Below are positions 11,149-22,125 of a stretch of DNA of 64,000 bases, one piece after another (position 1 is the stretch's first letter; the number at the start of each line of letters is the position of its first letter). The notes below the pieces were generated by a model. That model was not told the DNA's origin. It ran no database searches and worked only from the letters and a program-made list of their open reading frames with translations. Location of the stretch: contig NC_065415.1 in the NCBI RefSeq assembly GCF_024362695.1, positions 4,133,438 through 4,197,437 of the forward strand, in the 5' to 3' direction. This stretch comes from Pectinophora gossypiella. Its lineage: Eukaryota > Arthropoda > Insecta > Lepidoptera > Gelechiidae. Position numbers and translations under genes: made by a program.

Positions 11149-11149
11149 A

Positions 11150-11412
11150 ACGACCTCCGTGGTCCAGTGGATGAGCATTGGGCTCACGATCCGGAGGTCC
11201 CGGGTTCGAATCCCGGTTTGTGAACCCTAGTTTGGTTAGGGCATTACAGGCTGATCACTTGACAGTCCAAAAAGTAAAATGATTCGTGCTTAGGAAGGCA
11301 CGTTAAGCCGTTGGTACCGGTTACTACTTACTGATGTAAATAAATAGTCGTTACATGAGCCATATCAGGGGCCTTCGGCGGCTCAATAATAACTCTTGAC
11401 ACCAGGGTTCCG
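11150..11412 (+). mobile_element. SINE-B copy
   Basis: The tRNA-like head GACCTCCGTGGTCCAGTGG with B box GGGTTCGAATCCC is followed by the SINE-B core and CTCTTGACACCAGGGTT. The distal CACACGATAGAAG end is lost where SINE-F-like sequence begins. Confidence 0.9.
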
Positions 11413-11561
11413 TGGTATCTGCCTACCACAACGGGAAATACGCGTGATCGTATGTATGAATATAATTTATGGTAGCCATCTTATCTTTAAAGAAAATATA
11501 AAAAGAAAACGTACAATGTAACACTTTAACAATTTCGAGTCCTTTTGATTTCACCAATTTA

Positions 11562-11900
11562 ACATAAAACATAACATAAATAGCCTATATACGTCCCACA
11601 TTTAGAGGATTGAGAGGAGGCCTGGTGGGCACAGGCCTCCTCTCACCACGCTGCTCCGCTGCGGGTTGGTGGAGGTGTTTTTACGGCTAATAGCCGGGAC
11701 CAACGGCTTAACGTGCTCTCCGAAGCACGGAATCAACTTGCTTTTTCGGACAATCAGGTGATTCAAGCCTGAAAAGTCCTTACCAAACAAAGGACAGTCT
11801 CACAAAGTGATATCTACAATGTCCCCATCGGGTATCGAACCCGGACCTCCAGATCGTGAGCCTAACGCTCTTACCACTAAACCACGGAGGCTGTTGTGTG
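11562..11900 (-). mobile_element. SINE-A, near-complete copy with TSD
   Basis: Reverse-strand SINE-A: tail AACATAACATAAATAGCCTA, core ACCAACGGCTTAACGTGC, and tRNA-like head ending ACCACGGAGGCTG at 11893. The direct repeat TCACCAATTTA is present at 11551-11561 and 11901-11911. Confidence 0.92.
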
Positions 11901-11911
11901 TCACCAATTTA

Positions 11912-12227
11912 TTACTTTCTTTTCTTTTTTCCTGCAGTGGGACACTTTCACGAAACTAAACAATATGTACAATAAATTGACCGTTTCTGAAACATATATT
12001 ATTTTCTATAATAAAATACCTATCTCATGCAACAGCAATTTCGTAACGCCATAAATGCTTTTTGTACATTAAGATCCTTTCCAAATAATTCTCGTAAAGG
12101 GATTTAATTACCGTTTTATGAATTTCCACTTAACGGAACAAGACCATTGACTTGGCAAGTAATTAGTTTGGACTCGTCTTTAAAAGCTGAATATTTAATA
12201 TTTCAGAGGTGCTCAATACTAAAAGAC
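11912..12227. other. Unassigned AT-rich DNA
   Basis: Nothing recognisable. Confidence 0.5.
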
Positions 12228-12552
12228 CCATAGCCCAGTTGGAAGAATGGGTGACTCCCACTGTGAGGTTGCAGGTTCGAATCACAACACTGGCCTAAAC
12301 CGATTTCCGAATTCATGTTTGGATGATAAATTATTATCACGTGCTCAGCGGTGAAGGAAACCATCGTGAGGAAACCCACATTCCCGAGAAATGCGTTTCG
12401 GAGGTATGCGACCTAACCTGTATTGGGCTGGTTTTCCCTTCGCGGGTTCGAAGGTCAGACATGCAGTCGCTTCTGTAAATAATCGGACCTGTCATATTTT
12501 CAGGTTAAGTAGGCGGATCCAGTGAAAACTAGATAACGCTATGGAGATGATG
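12228..12552 (+). mobile_element. SINE-D copy
   Basis: A tRNA-like head (CATAGCCCAGTTGGAAGAAT, B box GGTTCGAATC) is followed by TTATCACGTGCTCAGCGGTG, GAGAAATGCGTTTCGGAGGT and the CTGTCATATTTTCAGGTTAA end. Confidence 0.9.
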
Positions 12553-12583
12553 ATTATACTCTCGATAGTGATGCCTAATGGAG

Positions 12584-12766
12584 TGGTCCCGAGAAATGCG
12601 TTTCGGAGGTATGTCACCTAGCCTATATTTATAATAGGTTGGTTTGCCCTACGGGTTTGAAGGTAAGAATAGCAGTCGCCTTTATAAAAAAAGTGGACCT
12701 GTCAAAATTTCAGGTTAGGTAAGCGGACCCTGTGAAAAGGGGGAAAACGCTAAGGGAATGACGATA
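12584..12766 (+). mobile_element. SINE-D 3' fragment
   Basis: A second copy of the distal half (CCCGAGAAATGCGTTTCGGA to GCGGACCCTGTGAAAAG) directly follows the previous one, giving a head-to-tail pair in which the second unit lacks its tRNA head. Confidence 0.85.
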
Positions 12767-12957
12767 GGTGCACTCAGTTGGAATTCTTTTCAATGAGCAT
12801 TTTTGAAAAGGCTAAGTATTTTTTGTCTAAGGATGACATAGACTCTATGTTTTCGAGTATTACGTAATGCGTCTTTTTTTCCTTTAATATTTTCGTGTCG
12901 GCATTATGATGAAAAACAGCAGCAAATGCCTTCGATAATTTCATCATCATTAGTGAA

Positions 12958-13660
12958 GGACTTTCCATGCTACGTTCCCCAAAAAAATTTAGATGGCGCT
13001 GTACAGATTTGCCTTTGTATAACCTTCTAAATTTACGGATAACAGACATATATGTATCTTTTATCTTTGTTTTTTGGGTATGGCCCTTGTTATTACACTC
13101 TCAGGCGCAACATCCTCCACCCATTATTATTCTGATAAAAATAAAGAGAAGCAAATTCAAATTCAAATTCAATAATATCTTTATTCAGTAGGTAACATAG
13201 TTACACTTTGAATCGTCAATTTTTACATAACGAACGTCTCATCCGCCTAAAACTACTGCAGCTTCTCACAACCTGTATAGCCGGGGAAAAGAAGCTGCAA
13301 GAAAAACCTCGGCACAGGGCCCTAGACGTTCTTTAAAAAAATAAAAATAAACATAAAATATTAGTATACAATTGAGTAATTTAGCTGCCTAATATCAGTT
13401 CTCAGACAGTTAATCCCATGCATTCATATCTTCTAAATAATCACTAACTTTAACATTCAATATAACTAGCATGCAACATAATTCTATACATATCTGATCC
13501 AAATATCAAGCAACAATCATTTTTGTATATGCCTCAGCCATTACATTATATTTTTAAATAATTATGTACCCCGAACAATGAGAAAATAGGTAATTATCAC
13601 GTTAAATCTGAACAGCGCCATCTGTATTTTTCTTGGAGGACGTGGTCTGAAAAGTCCCTC
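12958..13660. mobile_element. MITE-3 interrupted by a LINE-r 3' end
   Basis: Termini AGGACTTTCCATGCTACGTT and its diverged complement near 13640-13660 bracket the usual interior (CAGACATATATGTATC, ACCCATTATTATTCTGATAA, ATCAAGCAACAATC). Bases 13154-13465 are foreign LINE sequence. The flanking halves join cleanly against the uninterrupted copy at 46.7 kb. Confidence 0.88.
13154..13465 (-). mobile_element. LINE-r 3' UTR
   Basis: On the minus strand it ends in AATAAAGATATTATTG(AATTTG)n. The block ACTACTGCAGCTTCTCACAA recurs at 15.6, 41.4 and 63.7 kb. A simple hexamer tail rather than poly(A) resembles CR1/L2-type LINEs. No ORF remains. Confidence 0.85.
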
Positions 13661-13661
13661 G

Positions 13662-13816
13662 TTTAAGAGTCACGCCCTTTTCGGTGTGGCATTCTCCACC
13701 CTTGTCTAGCATAGGCACTTTGACTTCCTTGTTAGAAGACACGACGTTCGTCTTCTCTTTAATTTGTTCCATGTAAGGTCTTCTTGGTCTTCCCCTTCCT
13801 CTCTTTCCTTCATAAT
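13662..13816 (-). mobile_element. LINE-a C-terminus
   Basis: The minus strand encodes RGRPRRPYMEQIKEKTNVV, then sequence related to the TGGAGAATGC...GACAAGAGCG...CTCTTAAA end seen at 19.3, 32.6, 49.5 and 52.4 kb. Basic KRGRGRPRR segments are common near the C-terminus of metazoan LINE ORFs. Only the tail is present, with frameshifts. Confidence 0.7.
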
Positions 13817-14547
13817 ATTATTATGATAATTTATAACGTCTATAATATAAATAATGTTTATGACGTAATATAAATGCTAATCGTAAATATATAAGCAAGC
13901 CCAATCAAAACAAAAGAGCGTCATGATAGGTTTTATTATGTGGGTTGAAATGTAATACCAAAACAAAGGACAGTCTCTAAAAGTGTTTTTTGTTAGAAGA
14001 TAATTATTATCTACTTTTTATATATGCCACTATGAAATGGCAAAGTTCATTTTAGTATTTGAATTGGTAAGTTTCGAGATTCAAACTGACCTCAGTTTAG
14101 ACCTAATCGATAGTCCAGTTCTACTTTGCTACAGGTTAAGAGCTTGAGATATAAGGGTCAACTAATTTTGGATAGACAGAGTTTAGACTAGTGAGGAAAG
14201 TTCCCAAAGAGGGAATGTTCCCGTTGTAAAATCTCTTGAACAGTAAGGACACTGCCAGCTTTTCTTTTTCAAATTGTTCTTTCTTGTACTCTGGTTTTAT
14301 GTGCCTAAAGGTAAGGTATTAAGTATAATTAATCTTTTTACATTTTTACGGTCGCGAACATTCTAAAAGTGGGAATATTTTCGGTAACGACACGTAACTG
14401 GTTAAGACGTTAGCAAATCTAAATATGGATTTATAAAACAACCGTACAGACCGTACGGCGCGGTTACAGTACAGAGCCTAATGGCATGTCTTTTCTGTAA
14501 TAGACCAAAAACACCTACAAAATCATAAATTTTATAATTATGACAAC
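13817..14547. other. Unassigned AT-rich DNA
   Basis: No gene seen. A short match to the reversed SINE-A core (AACAAAGGACAGTCTC) lies near 13963-13980. Confidence 0.5.
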
Positions 14548-14838
14548 TCATCATCATCAGCCCATTAACGTCCCCCCTGCTGGGGCACGGGCCTTCCCTG
14601 TGGATGGATAGGGAGATCGGGCCTTAAACCATCACGCGGGCCCAGTGCGGATTGATGGTTATTAACGACTGCTAATGCAGTCGGGACCAACGGCTTAACG
14701 TGCCTTCCGAAGCACGGAGGAGCTCGAGATGAAAACTTTTTTTGTGGTCACCCATCCTATGACCGGCCTTTGCGAAAGTTGCTTAACTTCAACAATCGCA
14801 GACCGAGCGCGTTTACCGCTGCGCCACCGAGCTCCTCA
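14548..14838 (-). mobile_element. SINE-C (tRNA/5S chimaera), complete copy
   Basis: On the minus strand it opens with GAGGAGCTCGGTGGCGCAGC, continues into 5S-like GAAGTTAAGCAAC and GGATGGGTGACC, then the core CGTGCTTCGGAAGGCACG and a CCCCAGCAGGGGGGACG tail with (GAT)n. A 7-bp CTCATCA repeat flanks it. Not a 5S gene: the 5S-like part is only about 60 nt. Confidence 0.92.
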
Positions 14839-15168
14839 TCAACGAATGCTTCATAATTTCACCACTATTTACAAATAATTCGCTGGGCGCAGGACTGAAC
14901 TTTTGCTCTTTGATTGTACATAAGTAATGTATATGGTACTAATAGTACCTGTAAAATAATGTTTTAGATGTAATACAGTGAACACGATATCAAGGCATAT
15001 CGAAATCCCTAAATTGACTTCGACAATATAACTGAGAATATAATATAGGCATAGACACATTGTAAGTTAATCTTTGACCTCGATAACGTAATATTATTCA
15101 CATCACACTTCCCACTAATACCTCATGAATTTATTTTCTCACGAGTCTTTACGCTAACTTAGAACTAT

Positions 15169-15506
15169 ACAGGGTGTTAGTAACATCGTAACGAAAACTT
15201 TGAGGGATGATTCAGACCATGATTCTGTGTTGATATTCACTAAAATTTTCATGAATTTTTCGACAGGAAATTTCACTTGATATCAACTCAGAATCATAGT
15301 TTGAATCATCGTAACGGATGATTCAGCCCTTTATTCTGAGTTAATCAGGTGGAGTTTTAAATCGCAAAAGTATAGAATTGAAAATAATTAAAAAATACCT
15401 CTATATGAATTTTGTGACGGAAAATTCCTCTTCATATAAACTTAGAATCATGGTCTAAATCGTCCCCCTCAGTATTCGTTACGATGTCACTAACACACCC
15501 TGTATA
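15169..15506. mobile_element. MITE-2, composite copy
   Basis: Starts ACAGGGTGTTAGTAACATCG and ends CGATGTCACTAACACACCCTGTATA. The interior contains an extra internal repeat of GATGATTCAG...ATTCTGAG, so two units may have merged. Confidence 0.85.
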
Positions 15507-15571
15507 TTAAACTAGTTTTTTGGCCGTGACTTTGCGCGCGTAGACTTTATAATATCACTTCTCATTCAATT

Positions 15572-15741
15572 TTTTAAGAACGTCGGGGACCCTGTGCCGT
15601 GGTTTTTCTTGCAGCTTCTTTTCTTCGGCTATACAGTTTGTGAGAAGCTGCTGTAGTTTTAGGCGGATGAGACTTTCGATATGTAAAAATTGACAATTGA
15701 AAATGTAACTGTGTTACCTACTGAATAAAGATATTTTCGAA
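15572..15741 (+). mobile_element. LINE-r 3' UTR
   Basis: TTTCTTGCAGCTTCTTTTCT, GCTGTAGTTTTAGGCGGATG and CTACTGAATAAAGATATTTT match the family end. Truncated 5', no ORF. Confidence 0.85.
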
Positions 15742-16097
15742 GAGTTCGTGAAAGTAGAACAAACAGACATACTATCGCGTTTGTAATGAGTAGCTAGTAG
15801 CTACTTCAATACCAATATTCATGTGACACGAAAGTCGAATATTTCTGAAAGGAGAAAAAAATGCCTTTATTAACAAGTATTAAGTACGTTTATCGGTAAT
15901 GTGGATGTTGTTTGACCTTGACCTTTCAACAGTTTCAACTCTATTTTCTTCGTGGAGTTTCAAAATACTAAGAACTTTCTGCTTTTTCTTTTTTTTGTTA
16001 CGACTGTGGAATGACAAGTGGACACATAAATGGGTACATCTTAGGGAATGTTAAAAGGATTGTTGCCATCTGTGTTAGGTTAAATTTTTTTACAGTT
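15742..16097. other. Unassigned DNA
   Basis: Nothing recognisable. Confidence 0.5.
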
Positions 16098-16280
16098 CCC
16101 TGCCCGGAAGATAAAAACGGTACCCTATTACTAAGATTTCGTTGTCTGTTTGTCCGTCCGTCTGTCACCAGTCTGTATTACTTGAATCACGATAGCGAGA
16201 CAGTTGAAATTTTGACAAATTATATTATTATATGTATTTGTTGCCGATATTACATCAAATAGGCCCTAAAACCAAAATAA
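16098..16280 (-). repeat. Interspersed repeat, GGTTCCGTAC-type
   Basis: The GTCTGTTTGTCCGTCCGTCTGTC run beside ACGGTACCCTATTACTAAG resembles an interspersed repeat I associate with Lepidoptera (recalled, not searched). An open frame across it (16011-16262) has no domain and is not believed. Confidence 0.45.
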
Positions 16281-16614
16281 AAGAAACACATAATGGGATT
16301 TCAATTACCGCAATTGTTTGCTCGATATTAATACCTACTGTTGTTTACCTAGTCAATGGTACGGACGGAACCCTTCGGGACGGCATACGTCACATGTTTT
16401 AATAACACTTCGAAGTTGCTAGGTACCTGGATTCCCCGACCGATATTCGCTTTAAGCGTATATATCCGTCATTTGCCATGTAACCTAGTTACTTAGGTAA
16501 GTCTCTTTTGTAACTATTTTCTTTTGTTTTGGTGCCATAAAGTGTATACATAAACAGTGTGTAGTGTGTGTGTGTGAGAGGCTCTATAATTGGTGTTTTT
16601 GTTAATTTCTTTTA

Positions 16615-16925
16615 TTCAAAATCAGAATCATTTGTTTAACGTAATTATCATAGATAAACTTGTTGAAGGTCACTTTAACATTTTTGAATCTACGTCATTT
16701 CGCAAGGTGTGGCTGAGGAGAAGAAATGTCTAGAAACTGCAAAAGGAACATCTTTTAAATCAATGTAGGTAAACATTTCAAGTTATTTAATTACTAGAGA
16801 AACATATTTAATACTAGGAATTTTAATCATTACATAAAGTAAGCTTCACATGAGCTTTAAATTTATTTTCTGACACATTAAAAATACTGTCTAGTATATT
16901 ATTGTAAACGTAAACATAATTAATT
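16615..16925 (+). repeat. Repeat X, uninterrupted copy (empty site of element E)
   Basis: The sequence from CAGAATCATTTGTTTAACGT through CATAAAGTAAGCTTCACATG matches the reverse complement of the right flank (26163-26400) joined to the left flank (22210-22357) of element E. It therefore shows the pre-insertion state. The repeat's own class is unknown. Confidence 0.75.
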
Positions 16926-16949
16926 AGGTACTTAGCCAAAAATTTTGGA

Positions 16950-17046
16950 TCATCATCAGCCGTACGACGCCCACTGCTGGGCATAGGCCTCCCCCAAGGA
17001 TCTCCGGGAAGCCGTTGGATGCGGGCAGCGCGGGACCGATCGTCGT
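16950..17046. repeat. Interspersed repeat fragment
   Basis: CATCATCAGCCGTACGACGC and CCACTGCTGGGCATAGGCCT followed by a GC-rich stretch. It resembles the tail blocks of SINE-A/SINE-C but belongs to a different family. Confidence 0.5.
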
Positions 17047-17280
17047 GGAGAAATTTTGGATAGCAATTTTATTTTTGTTCCTTGTATTGTATGTATTTTA
17101 AATAGTTGACAATGCCAGGAATTGATGTACTTACTGGAAACTACAGCATTAGCGAAATATTCTTTCCTTTTTGGCAACATATGTAGTCGTTTTGGCGGTT
17201 TTGCGACCTTGACACAGTTGGCAATTTCGGTAGCCCAAGTTCTTTCTTGTAGTTATAATATTTCTAGAATTTAATGCGAC

Positions 17281-17550
17281 TTTGAGCCTCTGTGGTCTAG
17301 TGGTTAGAGCACAAGGATCACGATCTGGAGGTCCTGGTTCGATTCCCGTTGGGGAAATAGTCGAAATCACTTTGTGAGACTGTTCTTTGTTTGGTAAGGA
17401 CTTTTCAGGCTTGAATCACCTGATTGTCCGAAAAAGTAAGATGATTCCGTGCTTCGGAGGGCACGTTAAGCCGTTGGTCCCGGCTACTAGCCGTAAAAAC
17501 ACCTCCACCAACCTGGGGAGGCCTGTACCCAGGTGTGGGACGTATATAGG
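17281..17550 (+). mobile_element. SINE-A with internal deletion
   Basis: The tRNA-like head (AGCCTCTGTGGTCTAGTGG; B box GGTTCGATTCC) and core CTTGAATCACCTGATTGTCC are intact. The GCAGCGTGGTGGAG...CGGTTGATTG block is deleted before GAGGCCTGTACCCAGG. Confidence 0.92.
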
Positions 17551-17660
17551 TAAATTATTGTTTATGTCATTTTTTCTGTTTTCGTTATGTCCTTATTAAA
17601 TTTTAAGTTAATTAAACTTACTTGTGTTGACTATGGCGTAGTGCCCTTGCAGGGTACCTC

Positions 17661-17687
17661 CCACACACACATACACACACACACACA
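17661..17687 (+). repeat. (CA)n microsatellite
   Basis: CACACACACATACACACACACACACA with one interruption. Confidence 0.95.
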
Positions 17688-18284
17688 GGGGTACTTTCCT
17701 CTGCTTTTAAGACCTCCGTAAAATCATCAGGAAAGCAATAAATACCTTACCTTGTCCCTATTTATGAACCAAATGTTCGTGTTCGTTCGTATCTTTTCGA
17801 CAAGTTACATAACAATACGTCTAAGGTTATTAGATAATAGCCTATTTGATATTGACTACAGCATTTGTTTCAACCTTTATTACGTGTCCAATTCCACGTG
17901 CCCTTGACTTTGGAACATATAAATGTAACTCAAATTAGATAACAACAGTGACCAAAATAGATCGTGGTCGTGGGGCTGATGGTAGTCAAGGTTTACTACA
18001 TAAGTAGTAATGTATATATGTTTCTATGCTGGACTGGGTCCGCACCACCGAAATTCGCTGGTACCTATTCCCTTGCGAATGAATCCCGTTTAGGGATGGT
18101 AATGAAAAGTATCGGTGATTACTATAGCCGTAGAGGCGGCCAATCAGCGACAACAAACACTTCAAAATGGAGTAAAGGAGAAAAGGGAGGGGTTTATTTA
18201 TGCATCTAAAAATTGAAATACCAAATCTGTCTGCAAAGTTTGCCTCTGCCTATTTCGACAGAGATAACCATTATACATTATTTT
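17688..18284. other. Unassigned DNA
   Basis: No gene seen. The frame at 17964-18209 (plus) shows no domain. Confidence 0.45.
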
Positions 18285-18420
18285 ACTTTTATGAAACAAA
18301 TAAAAAGTGCAGGTCGTGTCGTATCAGGAGGTGAAGGATTTGGCGGGAAGAAAAGAGGATTGGCGTTGGCGATTACTCCACCGACAAGAGCGCAGCTCTT
18401 ATATAAAGAGAGAGAACTAT
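18285..18420 (+). mobile_element. LINE-a C-terminus
   Basis: The reading frame gives VQVVSYQEVKDLAGRKEDW and then LLHRQERSS, closely paralleling the minus-strand copy at 47.6 kb. Only the last 40 codons or so remain. Confidence 0.7.
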
Positions 18421-18767
18421 TATAACATTACTGGTTCATAAAACTATTCCTTAATCATACTGCCTCCCCTGCAAGTCACGTGGTGAGGTGATAAATAACG
18501 GAACTTGTTCACGTCTTGAATAATCAGAAGCCGAGGAAGTTCCCAGCTGAACACGGTCTTAATGAAGCAAACTTTGTGCCTCCGGCTGTAGAGTGGGTAA
18601 GGCACCTAGTACTGAAAACTACTTTAGTGTATATCTTACAGGGTTGGTAGAACAAAATAAACACTGAGAAGAAACATAGAATACGTTCAGTCGCTTATAC
18701 ATATACCATCTTAGGTGTATCATAGAAGTCGACTAAGGGAATAAAAGCCCTAATTCACTAGGACACC

Positions 18768-18870
18768 ACTTCTTATCGTGTGGGTTGTTGGTGTACCAAC
18801 CTCATCAACCCTGGTGTTAGGGTTACTATTGAACCGCCAAAGGCCCCTAACACGGCTCATGTAACGACTA
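18768..18870 (-). mobile_element. SINE-B 3' fragment
   Basis: Reverse SINE-B tail: ATCGTGTGGGTTGTTGGTG, then CTGGTGTTAGGGTTACTATT and CGCCAAAGGCCCC. Preceded by CACTAGGACAC, as is the next copy. Confidence 0.88.
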
Positions 18871-18949
18871 TTAACTTGAATCATTAAGTAGTAACAATAA
18901 CAACACAAAACACACGTTAATATGAATGACATCATCATCGTCATTTTTA

Positions 18950-19208
18950 TCACTAGGACACAACTTCTTATCGTGTGGGTTGTGAGGTGGTTTACCAACC
19001 TCATCAACCCTGCTATCAGGGTTATTATTGAGACTCGTGTAATACCTACGTACTTACATCAGAAAGTAGTAACGTGGACCAACGGCCTTCCGAAGCACAG
19101 ATCATCTTACTTTCGGACAATCAGGTGATCAGCAGTAATGTCCTAACCAAACTAGGGATCGGGATAGGGATTTTTGTGATGTGTCCCCGCCGAAGCACCA
19201 CTGAGGCA
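18950..19208 (-). mobile_element. SINE-B, nearly complete
   Basis: Runs from the tail (CTTATCGTGTGGGTTGTGAG) through the core (GCCTTCCGAAGCACAGATCA) towards a decayed head. It shares the terminal CACTAGGACACAACTTCT with the neighbouring fragment, which suggests one subfamily. Confidence 0.88.
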
Positions 19209-19254
19209 CCACCAAAATGTAAAAATTGGTAGACTACGAATGGGGAACCGTGTC

Positions 19255-19380
19255 ACCCCGAATTTCATCACATCACTAATTTAAGAGCCACGCTCTTGTC
19301 GGTGTAGCATTTTTCATGCTACTTTTTAGGCAGTGGTCCTCTTATCTTTCGCCCCGCTATTCTGTCTGACGCGAGCCCCC
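19255..19380 (-). mobile_element. LINE-a-type 3' end
   Basis: Reverse strand: TAGCATGAAAAATGCTACAC, CGACAAGAGCGTGGCTCTTA, then GTGATGTGATG. The same end appears at 32.6, 49.5 and 52.4 kb. Confidence 0.7.
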
Positions 19381-19756
19381 CCCGAAATCCCCCGAACCCC
19401 AAATTTAACGCGATCAAAATATTTAAGGCCTTTTCAGTAAAATAAAGATATTATTATTGTTACTCCATAATATATTAGCGTGATAATAAATAGGGCAGGT
19501 TCATTAGATCACGTTCGCTGTAAATGAGTGAACACGTCCTAATGAAGCAAACTTCTCCCGCGTTGATTAAACACTTTAGCCGCTCCTTAAGCATCTTTAA
19601 TTATGTTTACCTAACTTTTCTTACTCTGCAGACTTAGTTTGTGCGTCCATTTGAGCGGAATTGGAAGGGATGAACCCTACTGGGCCATCCATCCATCTAT
19701 TCTACCATCCGAACCGTCCATTTTCGAATTGCTATGAATACTAATTTAGAAACAGA
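19381..19756. other. Unassigned DNA
   Basis: Nothing recognisable. Confidence 0.5.
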
Positions 19757-20083
19757 GTAGCCGTGGTAACCCAGTTGGTGGAACGCTTGACTCTCACTTT
19801 GAGGTCGCAGGTTCGAATCCAGCACAGACCTAAACAAATGATGGTCGAATTTGTTTTCGAATTCATGTTTGGATCATAAATGATTATCACGTGCTCAGCG
19901 GTGAAGGAAAACATTGTGAGTTAACCCACATTATGTGACCTAACCTGTATTTGGCTGGTTTTCCCTTCGCAGGTTGGAAGGTCAGATAGGCAGACGCTTC
20001 TGTAAAAAACCGGACCTGTCAAATCTTCAAGTTAGATAAGCGAACCCTGTGAAAACGCGATAACGGTAGGAAGACGAAGATGA
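19757..20083 (+). mobile_element. SINE-D, complete copy
   Basis: Head TAGCCGTGGTAACCCAGTTG with B box GGTTCGAATCC, then ATTATCACGTGCTCAGCGGT and AAAACCGGACCTGTCAAATC. A short deletion removes the CGAGAAATGCATTTCGG block. Confidence 0.9.
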
Positions 20084-20364
20084 ATAAATTAACTATACCA
20101 TTTCGGACTTCAATCATAATCACATACAAAAGCCTGTAGGTAGATACATATTACAGCGTGTGAGTGACCTTGAAAGGTCACAAAATAGAACTTTACGTAG
20201 GCAATATAATATAATCAAACATAAGTACCTATACTTAGTTAAAAGGAAAACAATTGTGATTACAATCTTTACACTGGTAAGACTAAATGGGAAAAGTTTA
20301 TTTTGTTTGGCGGAAAATCGATAGCCGAGTGCTTTCCAGTCATTCCCATCTATATTCGTCGCTG

Positions 20365-20695
20365 TAAGTATAGCATAACAGCTCACGGCTATATCCCAAT
20401 TAGGGTAGTCAGAGGTCAAATTAAGCACCCATACCTCACCTTTTTTTTGACGTGACTTATTGTCGATTTGCCGCAGATGGCATTAACTACTTGGCCGGAC
20501 AAATGGGGAGCGCTGAAGGAACAACGTTTAAGACAACACGCCTGAGGGTGCCCAGTTGGGCGCGAACCTCGGATCAGGGCGTTCTCTGAGAGGAAAAATA
20601 TTTGAAAGAATTAATCGACCCTAGTAGGCGCCGATTGAGGGAAGTCGTGGACCACGCCAGCGGGGGACCCATACCTCACCGAGCAATAAGTAATA
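20365..20695 (-). mobile_element. SINE-E interrupted by retroposon-G
   Basis: Reverse SINE-E (CACGGCTATATCCCAATTAG...ACCCATACCTCACC) resumes at 20667 as ACCCATACCTCACCGAG. Between lies retroposon-G. Confidence 0.85.
20441..20666 (-). mobile_element. Retroposon-G with 14-bp TSD
   Basis: Opens with a T-run then GACGTGACTTATTGTCGATT, i.e. a poly(A)-tailed element in minus orientation. The internal block CCCAGTTGGGCGCGAACCTC is shared with 46.1 kb. The repeat ACCCATACCTCACC is at 20427-20440 and 20667-20680. It may be a LINE 3' end or a SINE; no long ORF survives. Confidence 0.88.
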
Positions 20696-20841
20696 ATAAG
20701 TATAGCAATGTTGCTTAAAATACTAAGAGCTTATGTAAATATATGCCTTATAGTGTCTTTCAAAAATCACATTCGTTTTTATGACTTTTGTTAACAAAAG
20801 CTCGGAATAGACACGCTAGTTTTAGGTGCTGATTCCAGTAC

Positions 20842-21150
20842 CACCACCATCAGCCCATTAACGTCCCCACTGCTGGGGCACGGGTCTTCCCTGTGGATGG
20901 ATAGGGAGATCGGGCCTTAAACCATCACGCGGGCCCAGTGCGGATTGATGGTTATTAACGACTGCTAATGCAGCCGGGACCAACGGCTTCACGTGCCTTC
21001 CGAAGCACGGAGGAGCTCGAGATGAAAACTTTTTTTTTGTGGTCACCCATCCTATGACCGGCTTTGTGAAAGTTGCTTAACTTCAACAATCGCAGACAGA
21101 GCGCGTTTACCGCTGCGCCACCGAGCTCCTCATTCATCATCATCATCATG
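20842..21150 (-). mobile_element. SINE-C, complete copy with 12-bp TSD
   Basis: Minus-strand tRNA A-box segment (GAGGAGCTCGGTGGCGCAGC) and 5S-like GAAGTTAAGCAAC and GGATGGGTGACC, then the shared core and tail. The direct repeat TGATTCCAGTAC is at 20830-20841 and 21151-21162. Confidence 0.95.
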
Positions 21151-21167
21151 TGATTCCAGTACACACC

Positions 21168-21480
21168 ATCTAATTTAATTTTAAGTTTTACCTGTCATTT
21201 TCTTATCTGCTGAGAAAGACAGGGACGGATAATCTACGGTCATAAAATGTATGGAACACTCGTCAAATTTAGGCAGAAATTAAAAAAAAGAAACCCATCC
21301 TAAATTTTACATTTGGCTAATAACCTGGCAGAATTACATGTCAAACGGGTTGCATATGAGCGAGATGCTTATTTTATATGCCCGGGTTATTCATTCATTT
21401 TAAAAGTTGTCAATCATCCGTCCCTTTCCTTTTCTACGGATACGAAAATGACAGGTATTACTTAAATTATAATTAGGATG
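21168..21480. mobile_element. MITE-4, complete copy
   Basis: The ends CATCTAATTTAATTTTAAGT and CTTAAATTATAATTAGGATG are inverted repeats containing CTGTCATTTTCTTATC and its complement. The interior has CATATGAGCGAGATGC. Confidence 0.9.
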
Positions 21481-22018
21481 TCTCTGCAGAAATTGTGGAC
21501 TCAATTTTTACGTGATTTTTCAAAATGGCGCACGGTTTTCACTATGATTTATTCCAGTGTAGAAAGAAACATGATGAACCTGGGAGACCATATATTTAGC
21601 ATTTTCTTTGTTTTTTATTCGCTGCCAGTCCAGCTTCAAGGTTAGTGAACAATCCAGGTCATTTTCTGTAGGTCAGAAACAACAGACGGACGGTTGAAAT
21701 TTAAAACTCCAAACTATTCTGGTACCCTGCACTCACACCATTAGTCTTTGTTAGAAATCCATTTGCATTGCAAAGCGTTGTACACTCAAGTCCGTTACAA
21801 AAAGGAAAGATTTTCTTCAAATAACAAAATGGAACTGCCAAGTCTCGTGTCCAATGGATTTTATACTAACCATTATCAACTTTTAGGATTCAGGGCAAGT
21901 TTGCTATTTAACATTTGTCGACATTACTTTTATATGCGCCAATGTAAAACTGCTTGTATGGGTTAATTGCAAGTCAATATATTTATGAAAATATTATGTA
22001 TTTACACAAAATACATAA
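21481..22018. other. Unassigned DNA
   Basis: No gene or named repeat. The frame at 21748-21966 has no domain. Confidence 0.5.
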
Positions 22019-22125
22019 TACCCGCAGTGGTGGAGTATGCTCCATACCCCCTCCGGTTGATTGAGGGGAGGCCTGTGCCCAGCAGTGGGACGTATATAGG
22101 CAGCTTATGTTATGTTATGTTTACA
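22019..22125 (+). mobile_element. SINE-A 3' fragment
   Basis: CCATACCCCCTCCGGTTGAT, GGCCTGTGCCCAGCAGTGGG and a TTATGTTATGTTATG tail. 5' truncated. Confidence 0.92.

Noticed and set aside
20120..20428. 102-codon open frame on the minus strand
   Set aside because: Its first half lies in a SINE-E copy; similar frames arise in other SINE-E copies and no domain is visible.
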